64,000 nucleotides of DNA from Paracoccaceae bacterium (GTDB taxonomy: Bacteria > Pseudomonadota > Alphaproteobacteria > Rhodobacterales > Rhodobacteraceae), in assembly GCA_027489375.1 (NCBI GenBank), contig JAIXZW010000003.1:310001-374000 (forward strand). The letters are read 5' to 3'. Every line of letters begins with the position of its first letter. Positions within the stretch are counted from its first letter, which is position 1. A model generated the notes under the pieces. It did no database searches. It had not been told where the DNA came from and saw only the letters and a list, made by a program, of their open reading frames with translations. Positions 54,987 to 63,958 of the stretch are shown in pieces. Position numbers and translations under genes: made by a program.

Positions 54987-56275
54987 TCCGAGGGGACGAG
55001 CGCGCCTTCGTCGATCAGGCGTTTGAGGATCGCATGGCCAAGCGTGGCAGGCAGCACCGCATCGAGACGCCTTGCAAGGGTGGCAACCGGCGCGGGCGGG
55101 TCGAGCAAGTGGGCGATGGTTGCGGCATCCGAGGGACCGAAGGTCGTGGCATCCTCGCCGCTTGCAGGCAGGTGGATCGCCTTGGCCCAGACGATGCGGC
55201 CATTGGCAAGCACCGGTGCTTCATGCAGGGCGCGTGACAGGCGCAGCGGGCGGTTCAAGGGCGGCACGGCTGCGCGTGCCGGTTCCGCCGGATGCGCGCT
55301 TTCGCCCCGAAGCCCTGCAAGCGCCAAGGCGGTTCCTTCGGCGGCCTGGCGGCAGGCTTTCGCGTGGCGTTGTTCAAGAAAGGCCAGCGCCGCCGAAGCA
55401 TCACCTTGGCCGAGGATCGTCGCGGCTGCTGCGACGGCATGGGTGGCGCTGCGGAAGGCATGGACGAGGCCGTGCGCCGCGACAGGGTCGCGGGCGAGCG
55501 CGGCATCGCCGATACGCAGGATCGGGCCGGTCGCGGTGGCGAAAGGTGCCGCATGCAGGGCGGCAGGGCAGGGTCGGCCGACATGGAGGTCTTCGGCAAG
55601 GGCCAGATGTGACAGCAACATGGCGCGGCGCCGGGTCGCGGTCAAGCCTGCGAGGTTTCGGGGATCGGTAAACAGCGCCCCCTCGCATCGGCCCGAGGGC
55701 AGGGTGGCGATCCAGCTCCAGCCTATGGCAAGCGCCGTGACCTCCATCCGGGGGGCCGGAGGCGGGGCTGGCGACACGGTGCGGAAGGGGAGGGCTGCCA
55801 CTGCGTTCCGGATGGCACGGGGCAAGGCGGCGCGGCCGCGGGCGTCGATGATGACGCGGGGGAAGAACCGCCGGTCGCCGAGGGCGACGGTCGGGGTCGG
55901 AGAGGATCCGATCCACCCGCGGCCCGTGGCAAGCTTGGCACCGGATCGGCGGGCAAGGGTGTGAAGCGCGGCATGCAGCGTGGCGCGGTCCAGAAGGTCG
56001 GGTGCATCGGCAGGGGCAGAGCGTCTGGTTTCCGACGATGCAGGTCGATGCAGGTCGATGCTTGCGACGCGGCCAAGGAATGCCGCGTCGAGTGCCGGTT
56101 GCAGTCCAAGGTCATATGCCAAGGCACGTCCCATCGGGGGAAGGCTTTCGATGCGGGCGGCGGGCGGATGGCCGGAGTCGATGATCAGCACATCCATGCC
56201 CTGCGCTGCCGCAAGCATGGCGGCGACTGTGCCTGCGGGACCGGCACCGAGGATGACGATGTCAGGCCGATCCAT
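54956..56275 (-). CDS. LodB/QhpG-like FAD-dependent monooxygenase, quinone-cofactor maturation
   Basis: A 439-residue flavoprotein of the halogenase/LodB fold. The dinucleotide motif GAGPAG is at residues 10-15 (IVILGAGPAGTVAAMLAAAQG); the second FAD motif is RIGDAALARDPVAAHGL in the middle of the protein. In LodA and QHNDH systems such a flavoprotein (LodB, QhpG) hydroxylates the tryptophan that becomes cysteine tryptophylquinone. It is the last gene of a five-gene minus-strand operon and overlaps the radical SAM gene by 14 bp. Its tail overlaps the convergent cyclase gene by 31 bp. Specific reaction is inferred from neighbours. Confidence 0.8.
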   Translation of the reverse strand: MDRPDIVILGAGPAGTVAAMLAAAQGMDVLIIDSGHPPAARIESLPPMGRALAYDLGLQPALDAAFLGRVASIDLHRPASSETRRSAPADAPDLLDRATLHAALHTLARRSGAKLATGRGWIGSSPTPTVALGDRRFFPRVIIDARGRAALPRAIRNAVAALPFRTVSPAPPPAPRMEVTALAIGWSWIATLPSGRCEGALFTDPRNLAGLTATRRRAMLLSHLALAEDLHVGRPCPAALHAAPFATATGPILRIGDAALARDPVAAHGLVHAFRSATHAVAAAATILGQGDASAALAFLEQRHAKACRQAAEGTALALAGLRGESAHPAEPARAAVPPLNRPLRLSRALHEAPVLANGRIVWAKAIHLPASGEDATTFGPSDAATIAHLLDPPAPVATLARRLDAVLPATLGHAILKRLIDEGALVPSDQTGSRATMA

Positions 56276-57575
56276 CGAACCAGTCGGGGCGTTCGGCCAT
56301 CATCCTGCCATAGGCGTGCAGCGCGAAATCGAGCCAGCCGCGAACATGGTCGCAGGCGGGGCGACCGGCGTGCAGCACCTCGTGGTGGCAGCCGCCGCCG
56401 CACAGTCTGCGCGCCCAGCAGGTGCGGCAGGTCTGTTGCCCCTCGACGCTGCGGGCTGATAGCCAGCGGCTGCGGTGGGCGTGGTCGATGCCGGCCTCGA
56501 GGCTGCCCATCTGGCCCAAGGGATCGTTCACGAAGCGGTGGCAGGCCGAGTATTTGCCCGAGGCATCGACGGCAAGGTAGTCGCGTGCCGCGCCGCAACC
56601 GTGGCTGCGGGCCGCGCCCGAGTGGAGTTCGTTCAGCGCGGTGGCGAGGTTGGCGAATGGATGCGCCCTGCCGTCGAGCGTTGCGGCAAGCCAGTCTTCG
56701 CCGCAGGCGATCATGGCATCAAGCAGCTTGGGGAAATCGTCAGCCCCAAGGACGCCGCGCCCGCCCGCTGCCGTAAGCAGGGGCGAGACGCCGATGGAGG
56801 TGAAGCCGAGCGCGGCAAGGGCGGCGACGGTTTCGCGCAGGTCGAGGTTGGCGGGTGTCACCGTCACGCGGGCCGAAAGGGCGATGCGGTCGGCGCGGGC
56901 GCCAAGCGGGGCAAGGCCTGCGCGGACGCGGTCGAAGCTGCCGCCGCCGCCGCGCATCGGGCGCAGGCGGTCGTTGGTGGCGCGCGCTCCGTCTAGGCTG
57001 ACGGTCACGGCGAAGCGGTGGGTGGCAAGGAATTCGGCGTCCTCTTCCGTGACCAGCGTGGCGTTTGTGGTCATCGAAAAACCCACGCTGATGGCACGGG
57101 CGCGGCAAAGGCTGCGGGTATGGGCGACGGTCTGGCGGATCAGGTCGCGGGCGATCATCGGCTCGCCCCCCATGAAGGCGATGCGGATGCCGCCGCCGGG
57201 GGGTGTTTCGGCGACAAGGGCGTTGATGGCGGCGCGGGCGGTGGGCCAGTCCATCCGCGTGTCGGCCCCGCCGAAGCTGCCGCCGCCCGCGTAGCAATAG
57301 CCGCAGGCAAGGTTGCAGGTCTGCGACACGGTCAGCGCAAGGGCGCGGATCGCCCGTGCAGGGGTGGCGGGTGCGGGGGCGGGCGGGGGAAGGGCGAGGC
57401 CGATGGAGGCAAGGGCGGCTTCGTCACCCGTGGCCAAGGCCAGCGCAAGACGGTCCATCGCGGCCGCGTCGAGCCGCCAGATCGCGGCGGTTTCGGCAAC
57501 ATAGGCCAGGGTTCCGGCCAGATGGACGGCGGCATCGACCCGTTGCGCAGGCGGCGGGATGGGTCCGTCAGGCAT
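56262..57575 (-). CDS. Radical SAM/SPASM peptide maturase (QhpD-like)
   Basis: A 437-residue radical SAM enzyme. The SAM cluster is Cys87, Cys91, Cys94 (CNLACGYCYA), with the GGEPM motif at 137-140. The SPASM domain ligands are Cys327, Cys345, Cys383, Cys386, Cys392, Cys396 and Cys408, with CRTCWARRLCGGGC typical of peptide-modifying maturases such as QhpD and anaerobic sulfatase maturases. QhpD forms Cys-to-Asp/Glu thioether links in the CTQ subunit of quinohemoprotein amine dehydrogenase. Residues 1-75 are a helical, Pro-ending lead that may bind the substrate peptide. ATG at 57575 has GGGAG upstream and overlaps the preceding gene by 8 bp. Confidence 0.88.
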   Translation of the reverse strand: MPDGPIPPPAQRVDAAVHLAGTLAYVAETAAIWRLDAAAMDRLALALATGDEAALASIGLALPPPAPAPATPARAIRALALTVSQTCNLACGYCYAGGGSFGGADTRMDWPTARAAINALVAETPPGGGIRIAFMGGEPMIARDLIRQTVAHTRSLCRARAISVGFSMTTNATLVTEEDAEFLATHRFAVTVSLDGARATNDRLRPMRGGGGSFDRVRAGLAPLGARADRIALSARVTVTPANLDLRETVAALAALGFTSIGVSPLLTAAGGRGVLGADDFPKLLDAMIACGEDWLAATLDGRAHPFANLATALNELHSGAARSHGCGAARDYLAVDASGKYSACHRFVNDPLGQMGSLEAGIDHAHRSRWLSARSVEGQQTCRTCWARRLCGGGCHHEVLHAGRPACDHVRGWLDFALHAYGRMMAERPDWFDGSA

Positions 57576-59397
57576 GGTCGTGCTTCTCCCACGGGGCAAA
57601 GACCGGCAGCCCGATGCCATTGCGGGCAAGGGCTTCCCATGCCGTCATGAGGTCGCGCATGGCGGTGCGCGATTGCAGGATCGCGGCTTCGGCGGCGCGC
57701 ATGTCGTCGTTGGCTTCGGCGGCGTAGCCTTCCTTCAACGCCTCGACGATCGAGGTGACGAGGCCGAGTTCGGCGGCAACGTCATCGGGTTTGGCAAGGG
57801 TCAGGTTGCGCCGGTAGAGGTTCGGGTCGGCGGCGTAGCGGCGCAAGATCAGCGCCATGTCGCGGAATTTCTGGAAGTGCTGCAAACCGTCGCTGTCGAT
57901 GCGCACGGCGAGTTCATAGAGACCCTCGGGGTAGGTCCGTTCGCCGCTGCGCAATTCATGCACAAGCCGTGCATATTCGGTGTCGATCGCCTTGCCCGGT
58001 CTTTCGGCGGCGATGAAATCCTCGATCACATCCAGTGTGGCGGGGCGCAGCGTCCGCGCCCATGCGGGGCCGGAGAGGGCTTCGCGGACGGTGCCGCGCT
58101 TTGTGGTCGCTACGGGACGGATGACGGGTTCATAGGCTTTGCGGCCAGAAAGGCCCGCGCGGTGGAGCATCCAGAGGATCTGGTTGTCCCAGCGCAGGTG
58201 GGTCATTTCCGACAGGGCGACCGACAGGATCAACTGCCGCGCGGCGGTCAGATCGTCGGCAAGGTCTGGCCAGACAGCACGTTCCTGCGGCGTCACCTCG
58301 TCCGGCGTGCGGAGCGAGAAATGCGCGTAGAGGTAGGCCAAGGCCAGCGTGAATTCGAGCGGGGCGAGTTCGGTCGTGATGTCGTGGATGATGTCGGCAG
58401 GGCCGACATAGGGGTCGGCGGGGGTGTCGGGGTCGCCCTTGGGCCTTGTTCCCTTGGTTTCGATGCCTTGCAGGACAAAGTCGAGTTCCTCCCACTTCAT
58501 GTTGAATTCGAGCGGGTCGTATTGGTCGGGGCGGGCGGCTTCGATGGTGGGGGCGGCGCTGATGTCGTCACGCGGGCCACGGCGGCGCATCCAGTCGAGG
58601 AAGGTCACGGCCTGACGCGCATCCTTGACCGAGGTGCCATCGGGTTCGGCTTCGCCGTGGACGGGGCCAAGCACCACGTCGGGGTGGTTTGCCGCCCAGT
58701 ATTGGCAGGCGCAGTCGCGGAAGTCGTGGGTCCACGGGCTGCACATGGACGCGGTAAGTTCGCCGGGGCGGTAGACATCGGGGATCACGCCATCGGCGTC
58801 GAGATAGCGGCGGCGCTTTCCGTGCAGGATGACGGGCTGCCCCGTGGGTTGGCCGTTTCCGTCCCGCTGCGAGAGGGCGATTGTCAGGTCGGCCACGCTG
58901 TCGTCGGGGTCGGCCTCTATCCCGCGGACGACCCACCAGACGGTTTCACCCTCGTAGGGTGTCAGCCAGACGGCGTTCTGGAACACGTCGGCATCGTATA
59001 GTTCGATCCGGCGACCGTATTGTTCGACCCAGTGCAGCCACCATGTCCCGCTGCCAAGGGCGGCACCTTGGGGACCGTTCAGCGCGGTTTTCAGCGCGTG
59101 GAGCCAAGGCAGGTCCTGAAGGAAAGCGTTGTCGGTTTCGACCTCGGAATACACAAGGCAGGCGCCTTGGGTGCCATCGGGGCCGGAGGGTTCGATGCCG
59201 CGGAATTCGAAGACGAGGCCGGGGAAGAAGCGCATATCAAGCTGGCGCAGGTCGAATTCGAGGCCGGGATAGCAGTTGCCGACACCGGATTCGAGCAGGC
59301 TCGACGCGGGGTTGCCGAGGACGGGTTCGGGATAGTCCGGCACGGCGGCGGTGGCGCGGCGGGCGGCGGCGTTCAGGGGTTGGGGGGCTTCGGTCAT
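57568..59397 (-). CDS. C-terminal LodA-like segment fused to a VioB-type ferritin-like domain
   Basis: A 609-residue protein. Residues about 25-245 resemble the C-terminal part of LodA/GoxA oxidases: LLESGVGNCYPGLEFD (Cys42) and GELTASMCSPWTHDFRDC (Cys219, Trp222, Cys229, Cys231), where LodA proteins have the cysteine and tryptophan of the CTQ cofactor. Residues about 320-600 look like the ferritin-like iminophenyl-pyruvate dimer synthase domain of VioB/RebD (ITTELAPLEFTLALAYLYAH, ALSEMTHLRWDNQILWML, HFQKFRDM), with Glu/His positions for a di-metal site. The ATG at 59397 overlaps the upstream stop by 4 bp. The residue that aligns with the LodA cysteine appears to be Gly or Ser, with Cys42 nearby; alignment is from memory. 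Confidence 0.72.
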   Translation of the reverse strand: MTEAPQPLNAAARRATAAVPDYPEPVLGNPASSLLESGVGNCYPGLEFDLRQLDMRFFPGLVFEFRGIEPSGPDGTQGACLVYSEVETDNAFLQDLPWLHALKTALNGPQGAALGSGTWWLHWVEQYGRRIELYDADVFQNAVWLTPYEGETVWWVVRGIEADPDDSVADLTIALSQRDGNGQPTGQPVILHGKRRRYLDADGVIPDVYRPGELTASMCSPWTHDFRDCACQYWAANHPDVVLGPVHGEAEPDGTSVKDARQAVTFLDWMRRRGPRDDISAAPTIEAARPDQYDPLEFNMKWEELDFVLQGIETKGTRPKGDPDTPADPYVGPADIIHDITTELAPLEFTLALAYLYAHFSLRTPDEVTPQERAVWPDLADDLTAARQLILSVALSEMTHLRWDNQILWMLHRAGLSGRKAYEPVIRPVATTKRGTVREALSGPAWARTLRPATLDVIEDFIAAERPGKAIDTEYARLVHELRSGERTYPEGLYELAVRIDSDGLQHFQKFRDMALILRRYAADPNLYRRNLTLAKPDDVAAELGLVTSIVEALKEGYAAEANDDMRAAEAAILQSRTAMRDLMTAWEALARNGIGLPVFAPWEKHDHA

Positions 59398-61235
59398 TCT
59401 TCGGACGCCTTGGCTTCGGGACGCAGCGCATCGGCGCGCCAGTCGGGATCGGTTTCCAGCTTGTCGAGCCATGCCATCAACAGGTCGTAGTGGCGGCGGG
59501 TGATGGACAGCGGCACGCCCATCGAATGGCGCATGAAGGGGGGCATCCGCATGTCGTAGGTCTGGTCCATCACGTTGCGCGGGTCACGGTAGCGCGGCGG
59601 GTCGCCGCGTTCGGCTGTGTTGCCGCCCTCGCTTGCGGGGCGGTCGTGACGGCCCACGGGAACGGCGGCGGGCGGGGTGATGCCCGCGCGGCGCGGCAGG
59701 TCGGCCAGCCGAGCAAAGGGCGGGCGGACGATCTGGCGCACGCGTTCGGGACGGCGGGCGAGGAAGTCGCGCAGGACGGGGCTGTCGGCCATGCGGGCAT
59801 GGACCTGTTGCACGACCATCGTAAAGGGCAGGCGGTCGGCGGCACCGCCCTTGGCCACGCGCACATCGCCTACGGCGGGGGTATAGTCGGGCGTCACCTC
59901 GGCCAGCGGCGCGTCGTCGGCGCGCATGGTTTTGGGGCCGAGGCGGGGGGACAGGCCGTGGTCCCAATCGGGCGCGTCGGGGTCGGGTGCACCAAGGATG
60001 GAGGCATTGCCCGCCAGCGCCCAGGCGCGGCGCTGGTCAAGGTTGACCATGCTTGCCGTTTCGAAGATGCGGCGGAAAAGGTCGAGGATGACTTCGGGCG
60101 TTTCCTCGCGGTCGGGTGTGGCGGGGGGAAGCTCGCGGTCGTCGAATTCGTCGCGGATGGAATACATCGGCCGTTTGTCGGGGGCAAAGTCGGGCGGTCC
60201 GGCAAAGGCGCGGGCCTTGGCGCGGAACAGGCGGCCCCCAAGGGTAAGAGTGGCCTCGATCAAAAGATCGCAGGTGTCGTCGATCAGCCCCCAGTTGCCC
60301 CCCGCCCCTTCGCGCGAGCCGTCGTAGCTGTCTTGCGGGGTGGGCCATTTCGGCGTGCCGCCGTCACGGAAGTTGAAGCCCGACCAAGGGGTGCCCGCGC
60401 TGAGGATGCGGTTTTCGGGGCGGGCCATCTTGTAGATGCCGCCGTAAAGGGTGCTGGCGGGTTCGAAATCCCCCGGCGGGCGGGGCGAGGCGGAGCCGGT
60501 CGTCGCCTCGGGCGGGCCATAGGCATCGCCCGTGCCGGGGATGAATCGCAGGCGGATCTGGTCGAGCCGCGTGGCGCAGGAGGGGTCGTCGTGGTTCGGC
60601 ACGAAAGTCTGGATCGTGCCGAGCGGCAGCGGCGCGTCGGGGCGGACAAGCGGGATGTCATCGGGCAGATGGGGCGAGATCGCATCGAGCCTGTGCGGGC
60701 GATAGCTGTCGGCGGCAAAGGTGACGCGGGCCACGGCGGCGCAGGAGGCAAGCTTGGTGCGCGACTGCGCCTTGCGGTTGGCGGCGGTCGCGGTGAAGAC
60801 GAGGTCGGAGAGCTTGCCGCCAAGGTCGTGCAGCAAGCGGGGCGTCACCGGCACGTCGAGCAGCGCGCCGTCCGGCCCCTGCATCCGCGCCCAAAGTTCG
60901 AAGAACGGGGCGACGGGGCGGATGCGGCCGTGGCGGTCCTTGAAGGTGATGCCCTCGGGGTGGTGGATCGTCAGGCGGTGCGGCCAATGCCCGTCGCCCG
61001 AGACGGATACGGGGCGCAGGGTGGGGGCGGGTTCGATGCGGGTCTGCACACCGCGATGCGGGTTTTCGTCGGCCACCCAGCGATAGGCATAGACGGGTTC
61101 GCGGGACCGCCCGACACGGGCAATCGCCATCGGCGGGTTGAGGTAGACCGACACGGGGTAGTGATCGCTCAGGTCGACCCCGCACCACGGGGCGCAGCGG
61201 CCCTCGTTGCGGCAGGAGCAGGCGGCATCGGTCAT
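59394..61235 (-). CDS. N-terminal LodA-like segment of a CTQ-type oxidase
   Basis: A 613-residue protein resembling the first three quarters of LodA/GoxA amino-acid oxidases: the family start motif MAIARVGRSREP (from residue 36), ITFKDRHGRIRPVAPFFELW, LVFTATAANRKAQ, WGLIDDTCDLLIEATLTLGG and a final MPPFMRHSMGVPLSITRRHYDLLMAWLDKLE. It stops where LodA would continue to its cofactor region, which is encoded by the next gene. The N-terminus is extended by MTDAACSCRNEGRCAPWCG, with Cys6, Cys8, Cys14 and Cys18, possible targets of the radical SAM enzyme or a metal site. No signal peptide. It overlaps both neighbours by 4 bp. Confidence 0.75.
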   Translation of the reverse strand: MTDAACSCRNEGRCAPWCGVDLSDHYPVSVYLNPPMAIARVGRSREPVYAYRWVADENPHRGVQTRIEPAPTLRPVSVSGDGHWPHRLTIHHPEGITFKDRHGRIRPVAPFFELWARMQGPDGALLDVPVTPRLLHDLGGKLSDLVFTATAANRKAQSRTKLASCAAVARVTFAADSYRPHRLDAISPHLPDDIPLVRPDAPLPLGTIQTFVPNHDDPSCATRLDQIRLRFIPGTGDAYGPPEATTGSASPRPPGDFEPASTLYGGIYKMARPENRILSAGTPWSGFNFRDGGTPKWPTPQDSYDGSREGAGGNWGLIDDTCDLLIEATLTLGGRLFRAKARAFAGPPDFAPDKRPMYSIRDEFDDRELPPATPDREETPEVILDLFRRIFETASMVNLDQRRAWALAGNASILGAPDPDAPDWDHGLSPRLGPKTMRADDAPLAEVTPDYTPAVGDVRVAKGGAADRLPFTMVVQQVHARMADSPVLRDFLARRPERVRQIVRPPFARLADLPRRAGITPPAAVPVGRHDRPASEGGNTAERGDPPRYRDPRNVMDQTYDMRMPPFMRHSMGVPLSITRRHYDLLMAWLDKLETDPDWRADALRPEAKASEE

Positions 61236-62734
61236 CGGGGTTCCCCGTGCAAAAGGCCTTGTTCGTAGGAAAAGCGGTCATGCGGGTCGTAATGGCGTTT
61301 GATCTGCATGAGGCGGGGCAGGTTGCTGCCGAAATATTGCGCGCGGAAGCCCGCGTTGCCGCGGCGGGGGTAGTTCTGGTAGCGCGCGCCGTTGCCCATC
61401 GCGCCCGCGATTTCGCCGAAACGGTCGAGCCATCGGGTCGATGCCTCCTGATGCGTGTCGAAGGTCCAGAAGGACCATGCAAAGAGGTTGAGGCTTGCAT
61501 CGCGGTGGACGAAGGCGTTGGCATCGGGGGCGGGTTCGTTGACCGCGCCGCCGTAAAGCTCCATCGCGACGAAGCTGGTCTTGTCGGGCGCGGCAAGGAA
61601 GTGGTGGAGAAGGTCGGCCCAGCGGTCGGGTCCGTGCAGGTCGGCGATGATGCGGCCATCGACGAGCGGTTTGGTGTTCATCGACACATTGGGCATGTCC
61701 TGCCCCGGCGGGTGGGCGGTTTGCAGCAGGATTTCGTTCAGGTGCAGGTAGCGCCCGCGCCGCCAGATTTCGATCTGGGTTTCGGGGTCGCGGACATGGG
61801 CCATGAGCGGGCCGAGCGTGGCGCGCGCCTCGGCCTCGGTCCCTGCGCAAAGGCCGCGGATCATCAGGCCGGGGATCTGGCCGTTGGGTGCGGCGGCGGT
61901 GGGCAGGTTCATCAGCAAGGCTTGCAGGCCGATGTTCGCGGGACCGTCCTTGGTATATTGCGCCTGAAGGTCGGCAAGGACGCGGGCGGCGGTGGCGATG
62001 CCGTCGCGGTCGGTAAGCGGGAAGCGCAGGCCGAAACCGAAAAGCGGCGGTTCCTCGACAAGTCGGTATTCGATTTCGGTAAGGACGCCGAACTGGTTGC
62101 CCGTGCCGCCGCGCATCGCCCAGTAAAGGTCGGCGTGGTTGCCCGCATGCGCGTGGATCACCTGACCCTCGGCGGTGACGACGCGGACGGAGAGGACGTT
62201 GTCGCAATTCATGCCGTAAAGGCGCGAGGTGAAGCCGTAGCCGCCGCCCTGCATGTAGCCCGCGACACAGACCGTCTCGCACCCGCCACCGGGGAGGTGG
62301 AGGCCCGCGGCGTGGAGCATGCGGTTGAGCGTGCGGAAGGGCGTGCCCGCCCCGACCCAGGCGCGGCGCGCGTCGCGGTCGATGCGGACATGGGCCATGC
62401 GCGACATGTCGAGCGTGATCTGGTCGTTGACCGAATATCCGGCGGTGGAATGGCCGCCCGAGCGGGCGACGACCTTCAGCCCCGTCGCACGGGCGAATTT
62501 CAGCGCGGCGACGACATCGCTTTCGCAGAGGCATTTTATGATGATCTGCGGGAAGTGCTGGTAGCTGTGCATGAAGCCCATGCGGGCATCGTTGTAACCA
62601 TCCTCGCCCGCCTGCATGACCGATCCGGCAAGCTCATCGGTCAGTTCGGTCAGGGCTTTGGCTGAATAGGATTGCAGACCGCTTTCCACGGCCCGCGCTT
62701 CGGGTGGCAACCCGAAACGGCGCTTTCTACGCAT
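61232..62734 (-). CDS. Berberine-bridge-type FAD-linked oxidase
   Basis: A 500-residue oxidase of the FAD_binding_4/BBE class. RSGGHSTAGYS provides His95 and GGGCETVCVAGYMQGGG provides Cys152, the two residues that attach FAD covalently in bicovalent members. The C-terminal BBE segment is YFGSNLPRLMQIKRHYDPHDRF. Members oxidise alcohols, sugars or amines and pass electrons to oxygen. It is the first gene of the five-gene operon, overlapping the LodA N-terminal gene by 4 bp. No signal peptide. The start at 62734 has only a distant GGGGG. The substrate is unknown. Confidence 0.9.
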   Translation of the reverse strand: MRRKRRFGLPPEARAVESGLQSYSAKALTELTDELAGSVMQAGEDGYNDARMGFMHSYQHFPQIIIKCLCESDVVAALKFARATGLKVVARSGGHSTAGYSVNDQITLDMSRMAHVRIDRDARRAWVGAGTPFRTLNRMLHAAGLHLPGGGCETVCVAGYMQGGGYGFTSRLYGMNCDNVLSVRVVTAEGQVIHAHAGNHADLYWAMRGGTGNQFGVLTEIEYRLVEEPPLFGFGLRFPLTDRDGIATAARVLADLQAQYTKDGPANIGLQALLMNLPTAAAPNGQIPGLMIRGLCAGTEAEARATLGPLMAHVRDPETQIEIWRRGRYLHLNEILLQTAHPPGQDMPNVSMNTKPLVDGRIIADLHGPDRWADLLHHFLAAPDKTSFVAMELYGGAVNEPAPDANAFVHRDASLNLFAWSFWTFDTHQEASTRWLDRFGEIAGAMGNGARYQNYPRRGNAGFRAQYFGSNLPRLMQIKRHYDPHDRFSYEQGLLHGEPR

Positions 62735-62857
62735 TTACGATTTGCCCCCACACCCGAACGTTACCCGACCCCAACGGAGCGGAGGCTAACAGGCGTTTTC
62801 GCAACCTCAAAGCGATAGTTGGGGCAGGGCTACGCGCAAGGGGCGCTGTCGTTCTAC

Positions 62858-63958
62858 CTAGCCGATCGTGCCGCGCACGCCGCCCGTGTGGGCGCGGTCG
62901 AGGAGGAGGTGATCGAGCAGGATGCAGGCCATCATCGCCTCGCCCACCGGAACGGCGCGGATGCCGACGCAAGGGTCGTGGCGGCCCTTGGTGATCAGGT
63001 CTCGCTCTGCCCCCGTGGTGTCGATGGTGCGGCGCGGGGTGAGGATCGAGGAGGTGGGCTTCACCGCGAAACGGCAGACCACGGGTTGGCCCGTCGAGAT
63101 GCCGCCAAGGATGCCGCCCGCGTGGTTCGACAGGAACTCCGGCCCGTTCGGACCCATGCGGATTTCGTCGGCATTTTCCACGCCGGTCAGGCTGGCAGCG
63201 GCCATGCCATCGCCGATTTCCACGGCCTTTACCGCGTTGATCGACATCATGGCCGAGGCGAGGTCGCTGTCGAGTTTGGCATAGAGCGGCGCGCCAAGGC
63301 CTGCGGGAACGCCCGAGGCGGTGACTTCGATCACCGCGCCGACCGAATTATGCGACAGGCGCAACTCGTCAAGATAGGTCGCCCATTCTGAGGCGGCGGT
63401 GGCATCGGGACACCAGAAGGGGTTCTGGTCGATCTGCGTCGCGTCGAAGCGGGCGCGGTCGATGCCCTTGGCCCCCATCTGCACCATGTAGCCGCTGATC
63501 GAAAGGGTGGGGGCAAGACGGGCAAGCACGGCGCGGGCGATGCCGCCTGCGGCCACACGCGCCGCCGTTTCGCGGGCCGAAGAACGCCCGCCGCCGCGAT
63601 AGTCGCGGTGGCCGTATTTCTGGTGATAGGTGATGTCGGCATGGCCGGGGCGGAAGGCCTGCGCGATGTCGCCGTAATCCTTGGACCGCTGGTCGGTGTT
63701 TTCGATCATCAACTGGACGGGCGTGCCGGTGGTCAGCCCTTCGAACACGCCCGACAGGATGCGGACCTGATCGGGTTCCTGCCGCTGGGTGGTGAACTTG
63801 TTCTGCCCCGGTTTGCGGCGGTCGAGCCAAGGCTGGATGTCGGCCTCGGTCAGGGCGATGCCGGGGGGGACGCCATCGACCGTGCAGCCGAGTGCCGGAC
63901 CGTGGCTTTCGCCCCATGTCGTGACGCGGAAGATATGGCCATAGGTGTTGAAAGACAT
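62858..63958 (-). CDS. aroC: Chorismate synthase
   Basis: A 366-residue FMN-dependent enzyme that makes chorismate from EPSP, the last common step to aromatic amino acids and quinones. Signature regions are [53 protein letters not shown] and [14 protein letters not shown]. The ATG at 63958 has AGGGG 6 bp upstream; an ATG directly before it is less well spaced. It is complete. It lies 123 bp before the FAD oxidase gene on the same strand, with no terminator seen between, so read-through is possible. Confidence 0.98.
   Translation of the reverse strand: MSFNTYGHIFRVTTWGESHGPALGCTVDGVPPGIALTEADIQPWLDRRKPGQNKFTTQRQEPDQVRILSGVFEGLTTGTPVQLMIENTDQRSKDYGDIAQAFRPGHADITYHQKYGHRDYRGGGRSSARETAARVAAGGIARAVLARLAPTLSISGYMVQMGAKGIDRARFDATQIDQNPFWCPDATAASEWATYLDELRLSHNSVGAVIEVTASGVPAGLGAPLYAKLDSDLASAMMSINAVKAVEIGDGMAAASLTGVENADEIRMGPNGPEFLSNHAGGILGGISTGQPVVCRFAVKPTSSILTPRRTIDTTGAERDLITKGRHDPCVGIRAVPVGEAMMACILLDHLLLDRAHTGGVRGTIG

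Noticed and set aside
57568..61235. Frameshift or assembly error splitting a single lodA
   Set aside because: The downstream start overlaps the upstream stop by exactly 4 bp, as in the other operon junctions, and both products have intact ends with an added domain on the second.
58881..61268. 795-residue plus-strand frame opposite the LodA-like genes
   Set aside because: Gly/Ala/Arg-rich shadow with no motif; the minus-strand genes overlap in operon fashion and match families.
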